Source of the DNA: JACPRL01 sp035573715
GTDB taxonomy: Bacteria; Acidobacteriota; Terriglobia; Acidiferrales; 2-02-FULL-67-57
Length of the DNA: 64,000 nt
Assembly: GCA_035573715.1 (NCBI GenBank)
Contig: DATLZZ010000010.1
Span: forward strand, 248,001-312,000
Reading direction: 5' to 3'
In this document: piece by piece, positions 41,434 to 50,215 of the stretch
Layout: every line of letters begins with the position of its first letter
How positions within the stretch are numbered: the first letter of the stretch is position 1
Translations under genes and position numbers: made by a program
The notes under the pieces: model-generated
Databases searched by the model: none
What the model was told of the DNA's origin: nothing
Seen by the model: the letters and a program-made list of their open reading frames with translations, nothing else

Positions 41434-42309
41434 ATGGCCACCAGCAGTCCCCAGGCCCCGAGCAAGCCCTACGTGCGCCTGATTACGCGGGCCATCGGGC
41501 ACGCCGTCTACAACACGGTACGAGCCGGCTCGCTGCTGCATGCCCAGGCCGTTGCGTTCAACATGTTCATGGCGTTTTTCCCGGCCCTGCTGTTTCTGGC
41601 GGGCATTGTGGCCTATGCGACGCCGGAGGTGGAGGACTTCCTGAATGGGGTGCGCGTGTTGCTCCCGCCGGGGAGCCGCCGCGCGGTGGTCGAATCGTTG
41701 CTGCGTATTTCCCAGAATCCAGGGAGACTCCTGTGGCTTGGGGCCATCGGAACGCTGCTGATCGGCTCGCAGTTGATGTTCTCCCTCCGGCAGGTGTTCG
41801 CCATCATCTACGACCGCGAAGACCGGGGGCCGTTCTGGCGTCAGCAAGTGGAGTCGTTTGCCATGGTGCTCATAACCGTGGTGCCTTGGGTTGCGGTGAG
41901 CTTGCTGGTGGTTTTCGGGCGCTTGCTGCGGACGCGGCTGAGCGCCGAATTGGGCGTGGATTTGAACGTCGGGATGAAGCTGCTGTGGAACGCGGGCTAC
42001 TTCTCGCTGGCGATTGTAACCGCCACGCTGGTGCTGGCGACGCTCTACTATTTCTTGACACCCAATGTGCGGCGGCGTTGGAACGATGTTCTGCCCGGCG
42101 CGGCGTTGGCGATGGGCCTGTGGTGGATCGTCACTGCCAGCTTTGGACTCTATGTCACCCGCCTGGCTGTGTATGACGTCCTGTACGGCACGTTTGGCGC
42201 GGCCATCGGCTTGTTGGTTTGGATGTATCTGACTGCCGTGGTCATTTTGATTGGAGCCCAGTTCAACGCCGAGATGGCCAGCTTGCGGGTGCGATACGAC
42301 TTGTACTAG
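41434..42309 (+). CDS. YihY/BrkB-family inner membrane protein
   Basis: 291 aa from the ATG at 41434 (GTG at 41425 is possible). Six hydrophobic segments with family features: LLHAQAVAFNMFMAFFPALLFLAG, LWLGAIGTLLIGSQLMFSLRQ, YYFLTPNVRRRWNDVLPGAALA and IGLLVWMYLTAVVILIGAQFNAE. The family was once called ribonuclease BN by mistake. Its members are membrane proteins of unresolved function. Monocistronic by appearance. Confidence 0.88.
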   Translation: MATSSPQAPSKPYVRLITRAIGHAVYNTVRAGSLLHAQAVAFNMFMAFFPALLFLAGIVAYATPEVEDFLNGVRVLLPPGSRRAVVESLLRISQNPGRLLWLGAIGTLLIGSQLMFSLRQVFAIIYDREDRGPFWRQQVESFAMVLITVVPWVAVSLLVVFGRLLRTRLSAELGVDLNVGMKLLWNAGYFSLAIVTATLVLATLYYFLTPNVRRRWNDVLPGAALAMGLWWIVTASFGLYVTRLAVYDVLYGTFGAAIGLLVWMYLTAVVILIGAQFNAEMASLRVRYDLY

Positions 42310-42318
42310 GAAGAGCTC

Positions 42319-43011
42319 CTAGCGGGGTTTGGAGCCGTTGCCGGCGGCCTTGGGCATGTCGGGAATCGAGAGGGCCACGCCGCGGTCAATCCGCATCACG
42401 ATGCCGGTGCCGGCCGGCAGTGTAACTTCCTTGCCCTTCCAGAAAATGAACGCAGCGGCTGCGCCGGCCGCCACGCCAATGGCTGCGCCGGTACCGCCCC
42501 CCACAGCCGCGCCGATCCCCGCGCCACCCGCGGCGGTGCCGAGGCGCTTAATCTTGCTGGCTCCGCCTCCCTTGATCTCCCCTTCCTCGCCCAGCTTCAG
42601 ATCCTTGGTCTGTTTCTTGTCTTCTTCGAGTTCGGGGTCATAGAGATCAACCAGACTGCCGCTGATGGGCACGCTGCCAGCCCCGGGCACCTCAATGGAC
42701 TCGAAGGTCAAAACCATCTTGCCGCCCTTGCCGAAGCGACCCGGCTTCTGGATATCGCCGATGCGGCCGTGGACGCGAGTGCCGACGGGAATCACTTCCA
42801 CGTTGTCCACGGCCACCGGCTCTTCCACGGTGCAGATGATGCGATCGCCTTTCTGGTTGAACTTGGTGTCCACGCTGGTGCGCAGCCGCATGGCCACCTC
42901 AGTTCCTTCTTCGAGGAAGAAGTCCCGCGCAAGCAATAGCGTCGCCCCGGCGAGCGCCATCACGCACACTAGAATTGCGATGCCCTTTCGGCTGACTCTG
43001 GAAGTTTGCAT
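42319..43011 (-). CDS. Membrane-anchored protein with glycine-zipper segment
   Basis: 230 aa. N-terminal signal or anchor (about 9-30), then a beta-rich domain resembling TrbI/VirB10-like or outer-membrane-lipoprotein stability modules (VEEPVAVDNVEVIPVGTRVHG, GRFGKGGKMVLTFESIEVPG). A Lys/Glu-rich hinge leads to a glycine zipper (GTAAGGAGIGAAVGGGTGAA, about residues 158-185) and a closing LPAGTGIVMRIDRGV. Such proteins are frequent in Acidobacteria; function unknown. Convergent with the YihY-like gene. Confidence 0.6.
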   Translation of the reverse strand: MQTSRVSRKGIAILVCVMALAGATLLLARDFFLEEGTEVAMRLRTSVDTKFNQKGDRIICTVEEPVAVDNVEVIPVGTRVHGRIGDIQKPGRFGKGGKMVLTFESIEVPGAGSVPISGSLVDLYDPELEEDKKQTKDLKLGEEGEIKGGGASKIKRLGTAAGGAGIGAAVGGGTGAAIGVAAGAAAAFIFWKGKEVTLPAGTGIVMRIDRGVALSIPDMPKAAGNGSKPR

Positions 43012-43126
43012 CCTTGAGCCCTGAGCCCTCCCGGCTACGGCCGGTAACCACCCTCTGCCGCTCTGTATTGTATATGAAGATGGTGTTCCGCGGTCAAAGG
43101 TTTTCTCGACGACCCGGGGAGTCGGG

Positions 43127-43156
43127 TTGCGCCGCTGCGGCTTCTCCGACTAGAAT
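43127..43156 (+). promoter_or_regulatory. Candidate promoter for the gene at 43171
   Basis: TTGCGC (43127-43132), 18-base spacer, TAGAAT (43151-43156); start codon GTG at 43171 or ATG at 43189. Confidence 0.45.
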
Positions 43157-43170
43157 CTCTGAGTTTTTAC

Positions 43171-43986
43171 GTGAGCACGACGGAGTCTATGAGCGCGCCC
43201 GCAACCGAGTCCGGCATGGCCCCCCGTGGTATCACGGTGGAGCTGGAACATGCCACTGTGGCGGCCTTCGAGCAGGCCCTGGCCGTGGTCCGCCAGCACC
43301 CGACCTGCCAGGAGTTCGGAGAAGGGAAGACGCTGCGCGTGCGGGCTACCTACCAGTTCGACGAGCTGGATGCCTTGAACGAGGTCAAAGAAGCCGCCTG
43401 GGAGCTACGCCACAAGCGTTGCTGGATTGACGGCAAGGAAGTTCCCTGGCACGAGATGGCCGAAATTACTTACTGCTTCCGCGAGTACTTGCGCAAGCCG
43501 AAGCGTGACCACTGTTTCTTCGACGGGAATTTCTGGAGCAATTGGGGCTGCAAATACGCGGTCTGCAATCTGGCCGACCGCATCAACACCGAGTGGCTGA
43601 CCTTCGGGCAACTGGACGGAGACGGCGCCTGGGTGTTCGATAAGGCTCGAATTGCCGAGCGCGTACGCCAGCGCCTCCACACCAGCTTCCATCTCTGCCC
43701 GGCCTTTGATGAGGAATTCCTGAACCATGTGTTGGAGGTTTTTCCCGAGCGGGTCGACCCGGTTGCCGACGACCGCTGGCGGTATGTGCGCAATCGGCAG
43801 GGACAGATCATCTACGTCGGCCCGAAGGACGTGGACTCGGCGAAAAAGATTGTCCAGGAGCTTCAAGAAAAAGTCCGCCAGCGCCGTTCCGGGGAGAATG
43901 TGGCCGAGAACGGGAAGCGACCGGTTCCTGAGAGTTACCTCCGCCGTTATGGCCAGGACGTCAAGCAGAGAGCGGCGAAGAAGTAG
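43171..43986 (+). CDS. Conserved-looking protein of unknown function
   Basis: 271 aa from the GTG at 43171; ATG at 43189 is an alternative. I do not recognise it. It is soluble, with no signal peptide, and has five Cys (CQEF, KRCWIDG, YCFRE, DHCFFDG, GCKYAVCNL, HLCPAF) and many aromatic residues in the centre (FFDGNFWSNWGCKYAVCNL). The C-terminal third ends in a charged helix (AKKIVQELQEKVRQRRSG). Codon use is like its neighbours. Not linked to an operon: it has its own promoter and converges on the HD-GYP gene. Confidence 0.6.
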   Translation: MSTTESMSAPATESGMAPRGITVELEHATVAAFEQALAVVRQHPTCQEFGEGKTLRVRATYQFDELDALNEVKEAAWELRHKRCWIDGKEVPWHEMAEITYCFREYLRKPKRDHCFFDGNFWSNWGCKYAVCNLADRINTEWLTFGQLDGDGAWVFDKARIAERVRQRLHTSFHLCPAFDEEFLNHVLEVFPERVDPVADDRWRYVRNRQGQIIYVGPKDVDSAKKIVQELQEKVRQRRSGENVAENGKRPVPESYLRRYGQDVKQRAAKK

Positions 43987-43997
43987 GATCGGACCGC

Positions 43998-45003
43998 CTA
44001 GACGACGATATCGGGAACCTCCACCTCACCCTTCCGTAAGGCAATCAGAAAGGCGTCCACCACTCGTGGATCGAAGTCGGTGCCCGATCCCTTGACGATG
44101 ATGTCGCGCGCCTCCTGGGGGGAGATGGCTTTGCGGTAGGGGCGGTCTCTGGTCAGGGAGTCGTACACGTCGGCGACTGAAATGATGCGCGCTTCCAGCG
44201 GGATCGCTTCACCTTGATTCGGGTTGTAGCCGCTGCCGTCGAATTTGTCGTGGTGGGAGAGAACGATGGGCAGCACTCTTCGCGGCGAGCCGCCTACCGG
44301 CTTCAGCATTTCCGCTCCCAGTTCCACGTGCCTCTGCATCTCTTTGTATTCAGCTTCGCTGAGCCGGGCCGCCTTATAGAGAATGTCGCGGCTGATATCG
44401 AGCTTGCCGATGTCATGCAGCAACGCGGCGGCGTGGACATCTTCTATGCGCTCGGGGTCAAGGCCCATGTAGGTGGCAATCTTGGCGGCGTAGACCGCGA
44501 CGCGGTAGGAGTGATTCTGAGTATACTTGTCCTTGGAGATGAACTGGCGCAGGATGATCAGGATCCCGTGGTAGGTTTCTCGCAACTCCTGGATATGAGC
44601 TTCCTTGGCCTCGTAGAGACTCCCCATGGCGTAACCGGTGACCAGCAAGCTGCCGGCCCAGACCGCTAGGTCGTACCAATACTGCTGCGAAACTCCTCCG
44701 CCGCTGGCGGCGAGTTCAGGATTGAATCGAACCACCAGGGCAACCAGCAAGGCGCTGGCCAGCGCCGTGAGCGTGGCCTGGCGGCGGCCGTAGTAGTACG
44801 CGGAGTACAACGTGGGCAGGAAGTACAGCGACAACAGAACGCGGTTAGGAGGCCACTAGGAAGTTCAATAGCCCGGCGATGACAAACAGGGACAGAAGCA
44901 GCCACAGCTCCTTGTTGACCTTCTCGAGGACGTTGCGTTTGGACCGTTGGCGGGCCGACGCACGCTGCTCACTCCGACGCTCCTGTTGCCAGGGTAGTTT
45001 CAT
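43998..45003 (-). pseudogene. HD-GYP c-di-GMP phosphodiesterase gene interrupted by a frameshift
   Basis: The catalytic part (43998-44834) has LLHDIGKLDI and HHDKFDGSGYNP (GYN in place of GYP) plus VADVYDSLTRDRPYRKA. Its N-terminus has no credible start or ribosome site and begins in mid-membrane domain. A second frame from the ATG at 45001-45003 encodes a basic helix and ELWLLLSLFVIAGLLNFLVA, ending TCC-TAA at 44845-44847. Skipping one T there (GCC TCC AAC CGC) joins the two parts into one chain with a normal membrane sensor followed by HD-GYP. Either a disabled gene, a sequencing error, or an expressed +1 shift. Confidence 0.75.
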
Positions 45004-45116
45004 GGTCGACCCCAAAGCGTGAGCGAAAGCCTACACACCTGCTGGCGGGATTGCAACCCCATCGGGCGCTTGTGGGAGCCGCGGCAGGCTGGTAGGCTGG
45101 ACGAGGGAACTTGAGA

Positions 45117-45347
45117 ATGCGGTTGCGGGTCGAGTGCCACTCGGGCTACAAGGCCGAGCAGCGGCCGCAGCGGTTCTTCCTGCGCGAGCGTCGCTTTGAA
45201 GTTTTGGAAGTGCTCGACCACTGGTACGGCCCCGAGGATTTCTTTGTGCGCCTGCGGGCCGACGACGGCAACGTCTATATCCTCCGGCACCGCGAGAATC
45301 CCAATCAGGACTTCTGGACGCTGGAGTCGTTCCGCCGCGCCCGCTAG
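45117..45347 (+). CDS. Small conserved-looking protein of unknown function
   Basis: 76 aa from the ATG at 45117, with GAGGGA upstream. Sequence is compact and beta-strand-like: RLRVECHSGYKAEQRPQRFF, RRFEVLEVLDHWYGPEDFFV, DDGNVYILRHRENPNQDFW. The pattern suggests a small single-domain cytoplasmic protein related to short proteins often seen in Acidobacteria. Its TAG stop shares CTAG with the stop of the convergent methyltransferase. Confidence 0.65.
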   Translation: MRLRVECHSGYKAEQRPQRFFLRERRFEVLEVLDHWYGPEDFFVRLRADDGNVYILRHRENPNQDFWTLESFRRAR

Positions 45348-45874
45348 CTCTTCACTGCTTCCAACCAGAACTCCATTACTTTCCCGCGAATGACGAAGCA
45401 GAGGTATTGCTCCCAGAACTTGCGGAAGGGACGGGAGTGGTTGACCAGCAACTCGAAGCCCAGCCATCGCCACAAGCGCAGCAACTGGATGCGCAGGCTC
45501 AGCTCGCGGAAGCGGGCGGGGGAGTAAAAGCCGTAGTCTTCGCGCCCCGTGAAATAGGTGAAGGACTGGCTGGTGAGGTGCCAGCGGTGCGTGGGGTCGG
45601 TGTAGGAGCTGATGTCGCTGCAATGCGGCGTAACCAGGTAGAGCCGGCCGCCGGGGCGCAGCAGCCGGTGGACTTCCTCCAGGAAGCGGATTACGTTCTC
45701 AGTGTGCTCGACGACGTGCACGGCGCGAATCTCGTCGAAAGAGTTATCGGCGAAAGGATAGGGTGGGCGGTCGAGATCGCAGAGCACCTCGGCGGCGCTG
45801 CGGGGGTTCTTGTCGACTCCGACGGCGCCGGGGAACTTGTTGCGTCCGCAGCCGAGATCAAGCACGCGCGGCAT
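45344..45874 (-). CDS. SAM-dependent methyltransferase
   Basis: 176 aa. Class I SAM fold: VLDLGCGRNKFPGAVGVDKNP (motif I), DLDRPPYPFADNSFDEIRAVHVVEHTEN (motif II/III) and LLRPGGRLYLVTPHCSD. C-terminal half (WRWLGFELLVNHSRPFRKFW) lacks a known recognition domain. Methyltransferase type 11-like. It overlaps the end of the O-antigen ligase gene by 17 bp, so they are cotranscribed and the target may be a glycan or glycolipid. Confidence 0.85.
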   Translation of the reverse strand: MPRVLDLGCGRNKFPGAVGVDKNPRSAAEVLCDLDRPPYPFADNSFDEIRAVHVVEHTENVIRFLEEVHRLLRPGGRLYLVTPHCSDISSYTDPTHRWHLTSQSFTYFTGREDYGFYSPARFRELSLRIQLLRLWRWLGFELLVNHSRPFRKFWEQYLCFVIRGKVMEFWLEAVKS

Positions 45875-47351
45875 TGTCTGCCTCGTTGGAGCTGTTGTGC
45901 TCCAGCCAGAGCGCGATGCCCATCAGCAGCCAGAACAGCATCACAACTTCAGAATCGCCGAAGTTGTAGTGCAGCAGGCCGCTGGCCAGGAAGCCGAGTG
46001 TTGCGCCGAGCGTGCCGAGAGTCAATCCTCGAATCCACCAATCGCCCGGCAGCGGTCGCAGCAGGCGTCGAAGCAACAGGAGCACATAGGTGGCCATGAG
46101 CCAGAGCCACGCGCCGAGAGCTGGCAGGCCGCGCTCGACCGCGAGTTGAATGGGTGTGGAGTGAAAGTGGCTGTGCAGGCCCATGCTGTCGTAGGCGCGG
46201 ATGCCAAGCTGGCGGTAGCGCACCTTCACCGAATCCATGCCGATGCCGAGCAGCGGGTGCTCGCCCACCAGCCGCGCGCCGTCCTGCCACATCAGCCGGC
46301 GGTACTGCATGCTGAGGTCGTTGGGATTGTAGAACCCCACGCCGCGCTTGGCGATAAGAAGCTGGTTCATGCCAAGTATCACAACTACTGCCAGCGCGCC
46401 GGTCGCGATGCGCGCCCACCATTTGACGCTCAGCCACAGCATAACGAGCGAGGCGAGCAATAAAGCCGCCCAAGAGGCGCGAGTAAACGTGGCGGTAAGC
46501 GCTGCCGCCAGGAGCAGGCCGAGCAAGACCAGCACCGCGCCTTGGGTTCTCCACCGTCGCGGGCAGGCCAGCCACAACCCGCCGACCAGCGCCGCCAGTT
46601 GCATCAGCACTTCGGCGTACGTAGTGAAGTGGCTGTAGGTGCCGCGGGCGCGAATGCTGCGGGAGCGGCGGAGCTCGGCGCCATCCAGCGCCCGCATCAG
46701 GGAATCGGCCGGCAGCTCGAATTCGTAGAGGTCGGCGCCGCCGCGATAGGCGCGGCACTTGAGCGGCAGCGGCGAGATGTGGACGGCAAGCGCGGCCGCG
46801 AGCTCCTTGGGCGAGTCGGTCAGGTGCGGGCCACAGGCGATAATCGTGTCATGCTCGACGACGTTGGCTTGCGCCAGCACGCTCCCCGGGGCGAGCTTCA
46901 CAACTTCGACGCCGCGCCCGACAATCTTCTGCCACACCGTTTGCCCCGCCGTCGCCGCGGCCGACAGGAGCAGCACCACGACAAGAATCTTGATCTGTCG
47001 AAGCGTTCTCAGCGTTCCGGCGACAACGGGGACGATGGCAATCAGAGCCACGCCGCGCAGTTTGTCGAGGCTGGTGGCCGGCTCAAGAGAAAAAATTGAA
47101 GAAATCAACGTGAGCAGCAGAAAACCTGCCATCGGCCAGCTCAGCGGCGTCAGCAGCCCGTGCGGGTGGCGCCGCTGGCGGGCCAATTCAACGAGCCAAA
47201 AGAGCCCAGCCAGCCCGACGGCGATTTGCGACGCGGCAATCGAGTGCGGCAGAGCCGCGGCGAAGACCAGGAAGAAAGCAAAAGACAGGCGGTCGAAAAC
47301 CGAACTCGCCGGGGCAGGCGCGGGTTCGGGTTTCGAGTCGGGTGCGGCCAC
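45858..47351 (-). CDS. O-antigen ligase/polymerase-family membrane protein
   Basis: 497 aa with about eleven membrane segments. The Wzy_C/WaaL pattern is present: a long periplasmic loop (about residues 145-240) and, near residue 335-395, GVGFYNPNDLSMQYRRLMWQ, GEHPLLGIGMDSVKVRYR and LHSHFHSTPIQLAVERGLPA, which matches the conserved H-x-H-N-x-x-L-x-x-x-x-x-x-G region in variant form. It ligates or polymerises undecaprenyl-linked glycans on the periplasmic side. Confidence 0.85.
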   Translation of the reverse strand: MAAPDSKPEPAPAPASSVFDRLSFAFFLVFAAALPHSIAASQIAVGLAGLFWLVELARQRRHPHGLLTPLSWPMAGFLLLTLISSIFSLEPATSLDKLRGVALIAIVPVVAGTLRTLRQIKILVVVLLLSAAATAGQTVWQKIVGRGVEVVKLAPGSVLAQANVVEHDTIIACGPHLTDSPKELAAALAVHISPLPLKCRAYRGGADLYEFELPADSLMRALDGAELRRSRSIRARGTYSHFTTYAEVLMQLAALVGGLWLACPRRWRTQGAVLVLLGLLLAAALTATFTRASWAALLLASLVMLWLSVKWWARIATGALAVVVILGMNQLLIAKRGVGFYNPNDLSMQYRRLMWQDGARLVGEHPLLGIGMDSVKVRYRQLGIRAYDSMGLHSHFHSTPIQLAVERGLPALGAWLWLMATYVLLLLRRLLRPLPGDWWIRGLTLGTLGATLGFLASGLLHYNFGDSEVVMLFWLLMGIALWLEHNSSNEADNAARA

Positions 47352-47418
47352 GCGCTCGGGAGTCTATTCACCGCCCACGCAGCGTGTCAATCAGGGTCGT
47401 TGGTACCAGCGGCGGGCG

Positions 47419-47448
47419 TTGACAAAAATCCGCTCCCGCTTGTAAACT
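47419..47448 (+). promoter_or_regulatory. Strong promoter for the rplM operon
   Basis: Consensus TTGACA (47419-47424), 18-base spacer, TAAACT (47443-47448). Transcription is expected near 47455. Confidence 0.7.
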
Positions 47449-47453
47449 TAGTT

Positions 47454-47474
47454 GTTTGCGGCTGGCCCGCAAAC
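47454..47474 (+). promoter_or_regulatory. 5-prime leader hairpin of the rplM-rpsI operon
   Basis: GTTTGCGG (47454-47461), loop CTGGC, CCGCAAAC (47467-47474), then CTTTTC. It would lie at the extreme 5-prime end of the mRNA, 13 bases before the rplM start. It may be an L13 autoregulatory site or an mRNA stabiliser. Confidence 0.5.
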
Positions 47475-47487
47475 CTTTTCTGTATAT

Positions 47488-47925
47488 ATGCGAACGTACT
47501 ACCCAAACGGCAAAGAGTCTGCCCAGATGCGGCAAGGGAAGTGGTATCTGGTGGACGCCCGCGGCCAAGTGCTGGGGCGGCTGGCGACCCGTGTCGCCTG
47601 GCTGCTGATGGGCAAGCACAAGGTGCGCTACACGCCGGCGGTGGAGTCGGGCGACCACGTCGTGGTCATCAACGCCCGCGACATCCGCCTGACCGGCAAG
47701 AAGCTCGACCAGAAAGTCTATCGCTGGCACTCCGGCTACCCCGGCGGGTTCAAGGAAGAGAGGGCCAGCCACCGCTTGCGGACTAAGCCGGAGCTGATGG
47801 TCCGGGAGGCCGTCCTGGGAATGCTGCCCAAGAACAAGCTGCGCGCCCGCCGGGCGAAGAAGCTGCGGGTTTACGCCGACGACAAGCACCCGCACGCCGC
47901 CCAACAACTCGAAGCCTTTACCTGA
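47488..47925 (+). CDS. rplM: Ribosomal protein L13
   Basis: 145 aa from the ATG at 47488; an in-frame codon 36 bases upstream would lie inside the leader hairpin. Family blocks: WYLVDARGQVLGRLATRVAW, GKHKVRYTPAVESGDHVVVINA, HSGYPGGFKEERA and MLPKNKLRARRAKKLRVYAD. Large-subunit assembly protein. Directly followed by rpsI (14 bp), the standard L13-S9 operon. Confidence 0.97.
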   Translation: MRTYYPNGKESAQMRQGKWYLVDARGQVLGRLATRVAWLLMGKHKVRYTPAVESGDHVVVINARDIRLTGKKLDQKVYRWHSGYPGGFKEERASHRLRTKPELMVREAVLGMLPKNKLRARRAKKLRVYADDKHPHAAQQLEAFT

Positions 47926-47939
47926 AACTAGGAGGGGAA

Positions 47940-48518
47940 GTGGGAGATTCGGAGAACAACGAACTGACGACCCCGCCCGCGGGCGAGACGTCCCGGCCGG
48001 CTGAGCCGGCTGCCGAAGCGGCGGCACCTACGGCAGAAGCCGCAGCGGCGCCCGAGGCAGAGGTTGGCGCAGCGCCAGCTGGCGAGCCAGTGGCGGAGCC
48101 GCAGGTTGAAACGCCGGCGCCGAGCAATGGCGGCGGGCCTTTCTACGGTACCGGCCGGCGGAAGACTTCGGTGGCGCGGGTTTTTCTGCGCTCGGGCAGC
48201 GGCCAACTGCGAGTGAACGGTCGCCCGCTGGATGAGTATTTCACGGTTCCGGCCTGGCGCAAGGAAGCGCGCAGCCCGCTGGCGTTTCTGGGCGTGGCCG
48301 AGCAGTACGACGCCGAGATTACGGTCAAGGGCGGCGGGCCCAACGGTCAGGCCGGGGCGGTGCGGCTGGGATTGGCCCGCGCCGTGGCGCAGGCCAATCC
48401 GGCGCTGCGTCCCAAGCTCCGCCAGACCGGGTATCTGACCCGCGACCCGCGCATGAAGGAACGCAAGAAGTACGGCCAGAAGGGGGCGCGCAAGCGCTTC
48501 CAGTGGACGAAGCGCTGA
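47940..48518 (+). CDS. rpsI: Ribosomal protein S9 with long N-terminal extension
   Basis: 192 aa, GTG start at 47940 after AGGAGGGGAA. The S9 domain occupies residues 64-192 ([20 protein letters not shown] ... [22 protein letters not shown], the basic C-terminus reaching the decoding site). The first 63 residues are a low-complexity Ala/Pro/Glu-rich acidic extension absent from the usual 130-residue protein. The same TTG/GTG alternatives inside the extension lack ribosome sites, so the long form is supported. Confidence 0.95.
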   Translation: MGDSENNELTTPPAGETSRPAEPAAEAAAPTAEAAAAPEAEVGAAPAGEPVAEPQVETPAPSNGGGPFYGTGRRKTSVARVFLRSGSGQLRVNGRPLDEYFTVPAWRKEARSPLAFLGVAEQYDAEITVKGGGPNGQAGAVRLGLARAVAQANPALRPKLRQTGYLTRDPRMKERKKYGQKGARKRFQWTKR

Positions 48519-48531
48519 GCGAAGGAGAACT

Positions 48532-49464
48532 GTGGCGACCTTAACAATGAAGGAGCTGCTGGAAGCCGGAGTCCACTTCGGCCACCAGACACGGCGCTGG
48601 AACCCGAAGATGAAGGAGTACATCTTCGGCGAGCGCAACGGGATTTACATCATCGACCTCCAGAAGACGCTGAAGATGTTCAAGGACGCCGCGGCGTTTG
48701 TGACCAACCTGACGGCGCAGGGCAAGACAATCCTGTTTGTCGGCACCAAGCGCCAGGCGCAGGAAGCGATTGCCGAGGAGGCGCGGCGCTGCGGAATGTA
48801 CTACGTCAACCACCGTTGGCTGGGCGGGACGCTGACCAACTGGGCGACCATCCAGAAGTCCATCAAGCGCTTCAAAGAGCTGGAAGCGATGGAGCAGGAC
48901 GGCCGCCTGGAGGCGATGCCCAAAAAGGAAGCCACCCGCGTGCGCCGCGAGCTGCGTCACCTGCGGGAGAATATGGAAGGCATCAAGGAGCTGCCAAACC
49001 TGCCCGACGCGCTTTTTGTGATTGACTCGAACAAGGAACAGATTGCGGTGCAGGAAGCGCGCAAGCTGGCTATCTCGGTGGTGGCGGTGGTGGACACGAA
49101 CTGCGACCCGGACATGGTCGACTACGTCATCCCGGGCAACGACGATGCGCTGCGCGCCATCCGCCTCTTTACCTCCAAGATTGCCGACGCTGCGGCCGAA
49201 GGCCGGGCGCTCTACGAGCAGGCGCAACTCGAGGCCGCCAAGGCTGCCGAGGCGGAAGCCGCGGCAGCGCTGGGCGAGTCCGCGCCCGAGTACGCCGGCA
49301 CACCGGAAGAGCTCGAGCAGTTGGCCGAAGTGTATGACCAGGATGAGGCCCTGCCGCCGCATTTGCGCCCGCGCGCCGTGCCGGAAGGCGAAGAGTTGCC
49401 CGAAGCGCTGGCTGAAGAAGGCGCCGAGGGCCCGGCGGCAGGCTACCCCGAGCAGCCGCAATGA
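48532..49464 (+). CDS. rpsB: Ribosomal protein S2 with acidic C-terminal extension
   Basis: 310 aa, GTG start at 48532 after GGAGAA. Core (residues 1-230): [81 protein letters not shown]. The last 80 residues are Ala/Glu-rich and acidic, an addition over the usual 230-250 aa. Binds near the 30S platform and helps recruit S1. Followed by a terminator-like hairpin before tsf. Confidence 0.97.
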   Translation: MATLTMKELLEAGVHFGHQTRRWNPKMKEYIFGERNGIYIIDLQKTLKMFKDAAAFVTNLTAQGKTILFVGTKRQAQEAIAEEARRCGMYYVNHRWLGGTLTNWATIQKSIKRFKELEAMEQDGRLEAMPKKEATRVRRELRHLRENMEGIKELPNLPDALFVIDSNKEQIAVQEARKLAISVVAVVDTNCDPDMVDYVIPGNDDALRAIRLFTSKIADAAAEGRALYEQAQLEAAKAAEAEAAAALGESAPEYAGTPEELEQLAEVYDQDEALPPHLRPRAVPEGEELPEALAEEGAEGPAAGYPEQPQ

Positions 49465-49484
49465 GCGACCCAGACAGATCTTCC

Positions 49485-49523
49485 TGCCGGCCGGAGAGCC
49501 TGAAGGCCGGCATATTTTTTTTT
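49485..49523 (+). terminator. Intrinsic terminator/attenuator between rpsB and tsf
   Basis: TGCCGGCC (49485-49492), 12-base loop, GGCCGGCA (49505-49512), then TA and nine Ts. It must be partly read through for tsf, unless tsf has its own promoter, which I cannot see. Confidence 0.85.
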
Positions 49524-49542
49524 GCCCTATTGAGGTGACTCA

Positions 49543-50211
49543 GTGAACCCCGTGAAACCCGAAGAGAATACGCCCGCGGCCGGCGTGAGCGCGCAGCAGG
49601 TGAAGCAGCTGCGCGAAGCCACCGGCGCCGGCTGGATGGATTGCAAGGCGGCGCTGGCGGAGTGCGGCGGCGACGTCGAGCAGGCTATCGCCTGGCTGCG
49701 CAAGAAAGGCATGGCGACGGCGCAGCGCAAGGCGGGGCGCACCACCAGCGAAGGCTGCGTGGCCAGCTACGTCCACGCCGGCAGTAAGATCGGCGTCATG
49801 CTGGAGCTCAACTGCGAGACCGACTTTGTCGCCCGCACCGAAGAGTTCCGCCAACTGGCGCACGACCTGGCCATGCACGTGGCCGCCGCCGAGCCCCGCT
49901 TCATCCGCCGCGAGGACGTCGGCCGAGAGATGCTCGACAAAGAGCGCGAAATCTACCGCGCCCAGGTCATCGCCGCCGGCAAGCCGGAGAAGGTGGCCGA
50001 TAAGATTGTCGAAGGCAAGCTGGAGAAGTTCTACGAAGAGAACTGCCTCTACGAGCAGCACTTCATCAAGGACGATAAGCTGACCGTGAAGGAACTCATC
50101 GACGCCGTCATCGCCAAAGTGGGCGAGAACGTGACGGTGCGGCGCTACGTGCGCTTCAAGCTGGGCGAGCCGGTGCTGGTGGCGGAAGCGTCCACGCAAG
50201 CGCAGGGATAG
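49543..50211 (+). CDS. tsf: Elongation factor Ts
   Basis: 222 aa, GTG start at 49543 after TGAGGTGA. UBA-like N-terminus [20 protein letters not shown], then [22 protein letters not shown], the core [20 protein letters not shown] and the C-terminal [20 protein letters not shown]. It is shorter than E. coli EF-Ts and matches the short single-core type. Exchanges GDP for GTP on EF-Tu. Confidence 0.97.
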   Translation: MNPVKPEENTPAAGVSAQQVKQLREATGAGWMDCKAALAECGGDVEQAIAWLRKKGMATAQRKAGRTTSEGCVASYVHAGSKIGVMLELNCETDFVARTEEFRQLAHDLAMHVAAAEPRFIRREDVGREMLDKEREIYRAQVIAAGKPEKVADKIVEGKLEKFYEENCLYEQHFIKDDKLTVKELIDAVIAKVGENVTVRRYVRFKLGEPVLVAEASTQAQG

Positions 50212-50215
50212 GACC

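Noticed and set aside
44845..45003. A separate 52-aa membrane peptide gene upstream of HD-GYP
   Set aside because: Its C-terminal membrane helix continues perfectly into the next frame as a membrane sensor domain; a frameshift explains both frames better.
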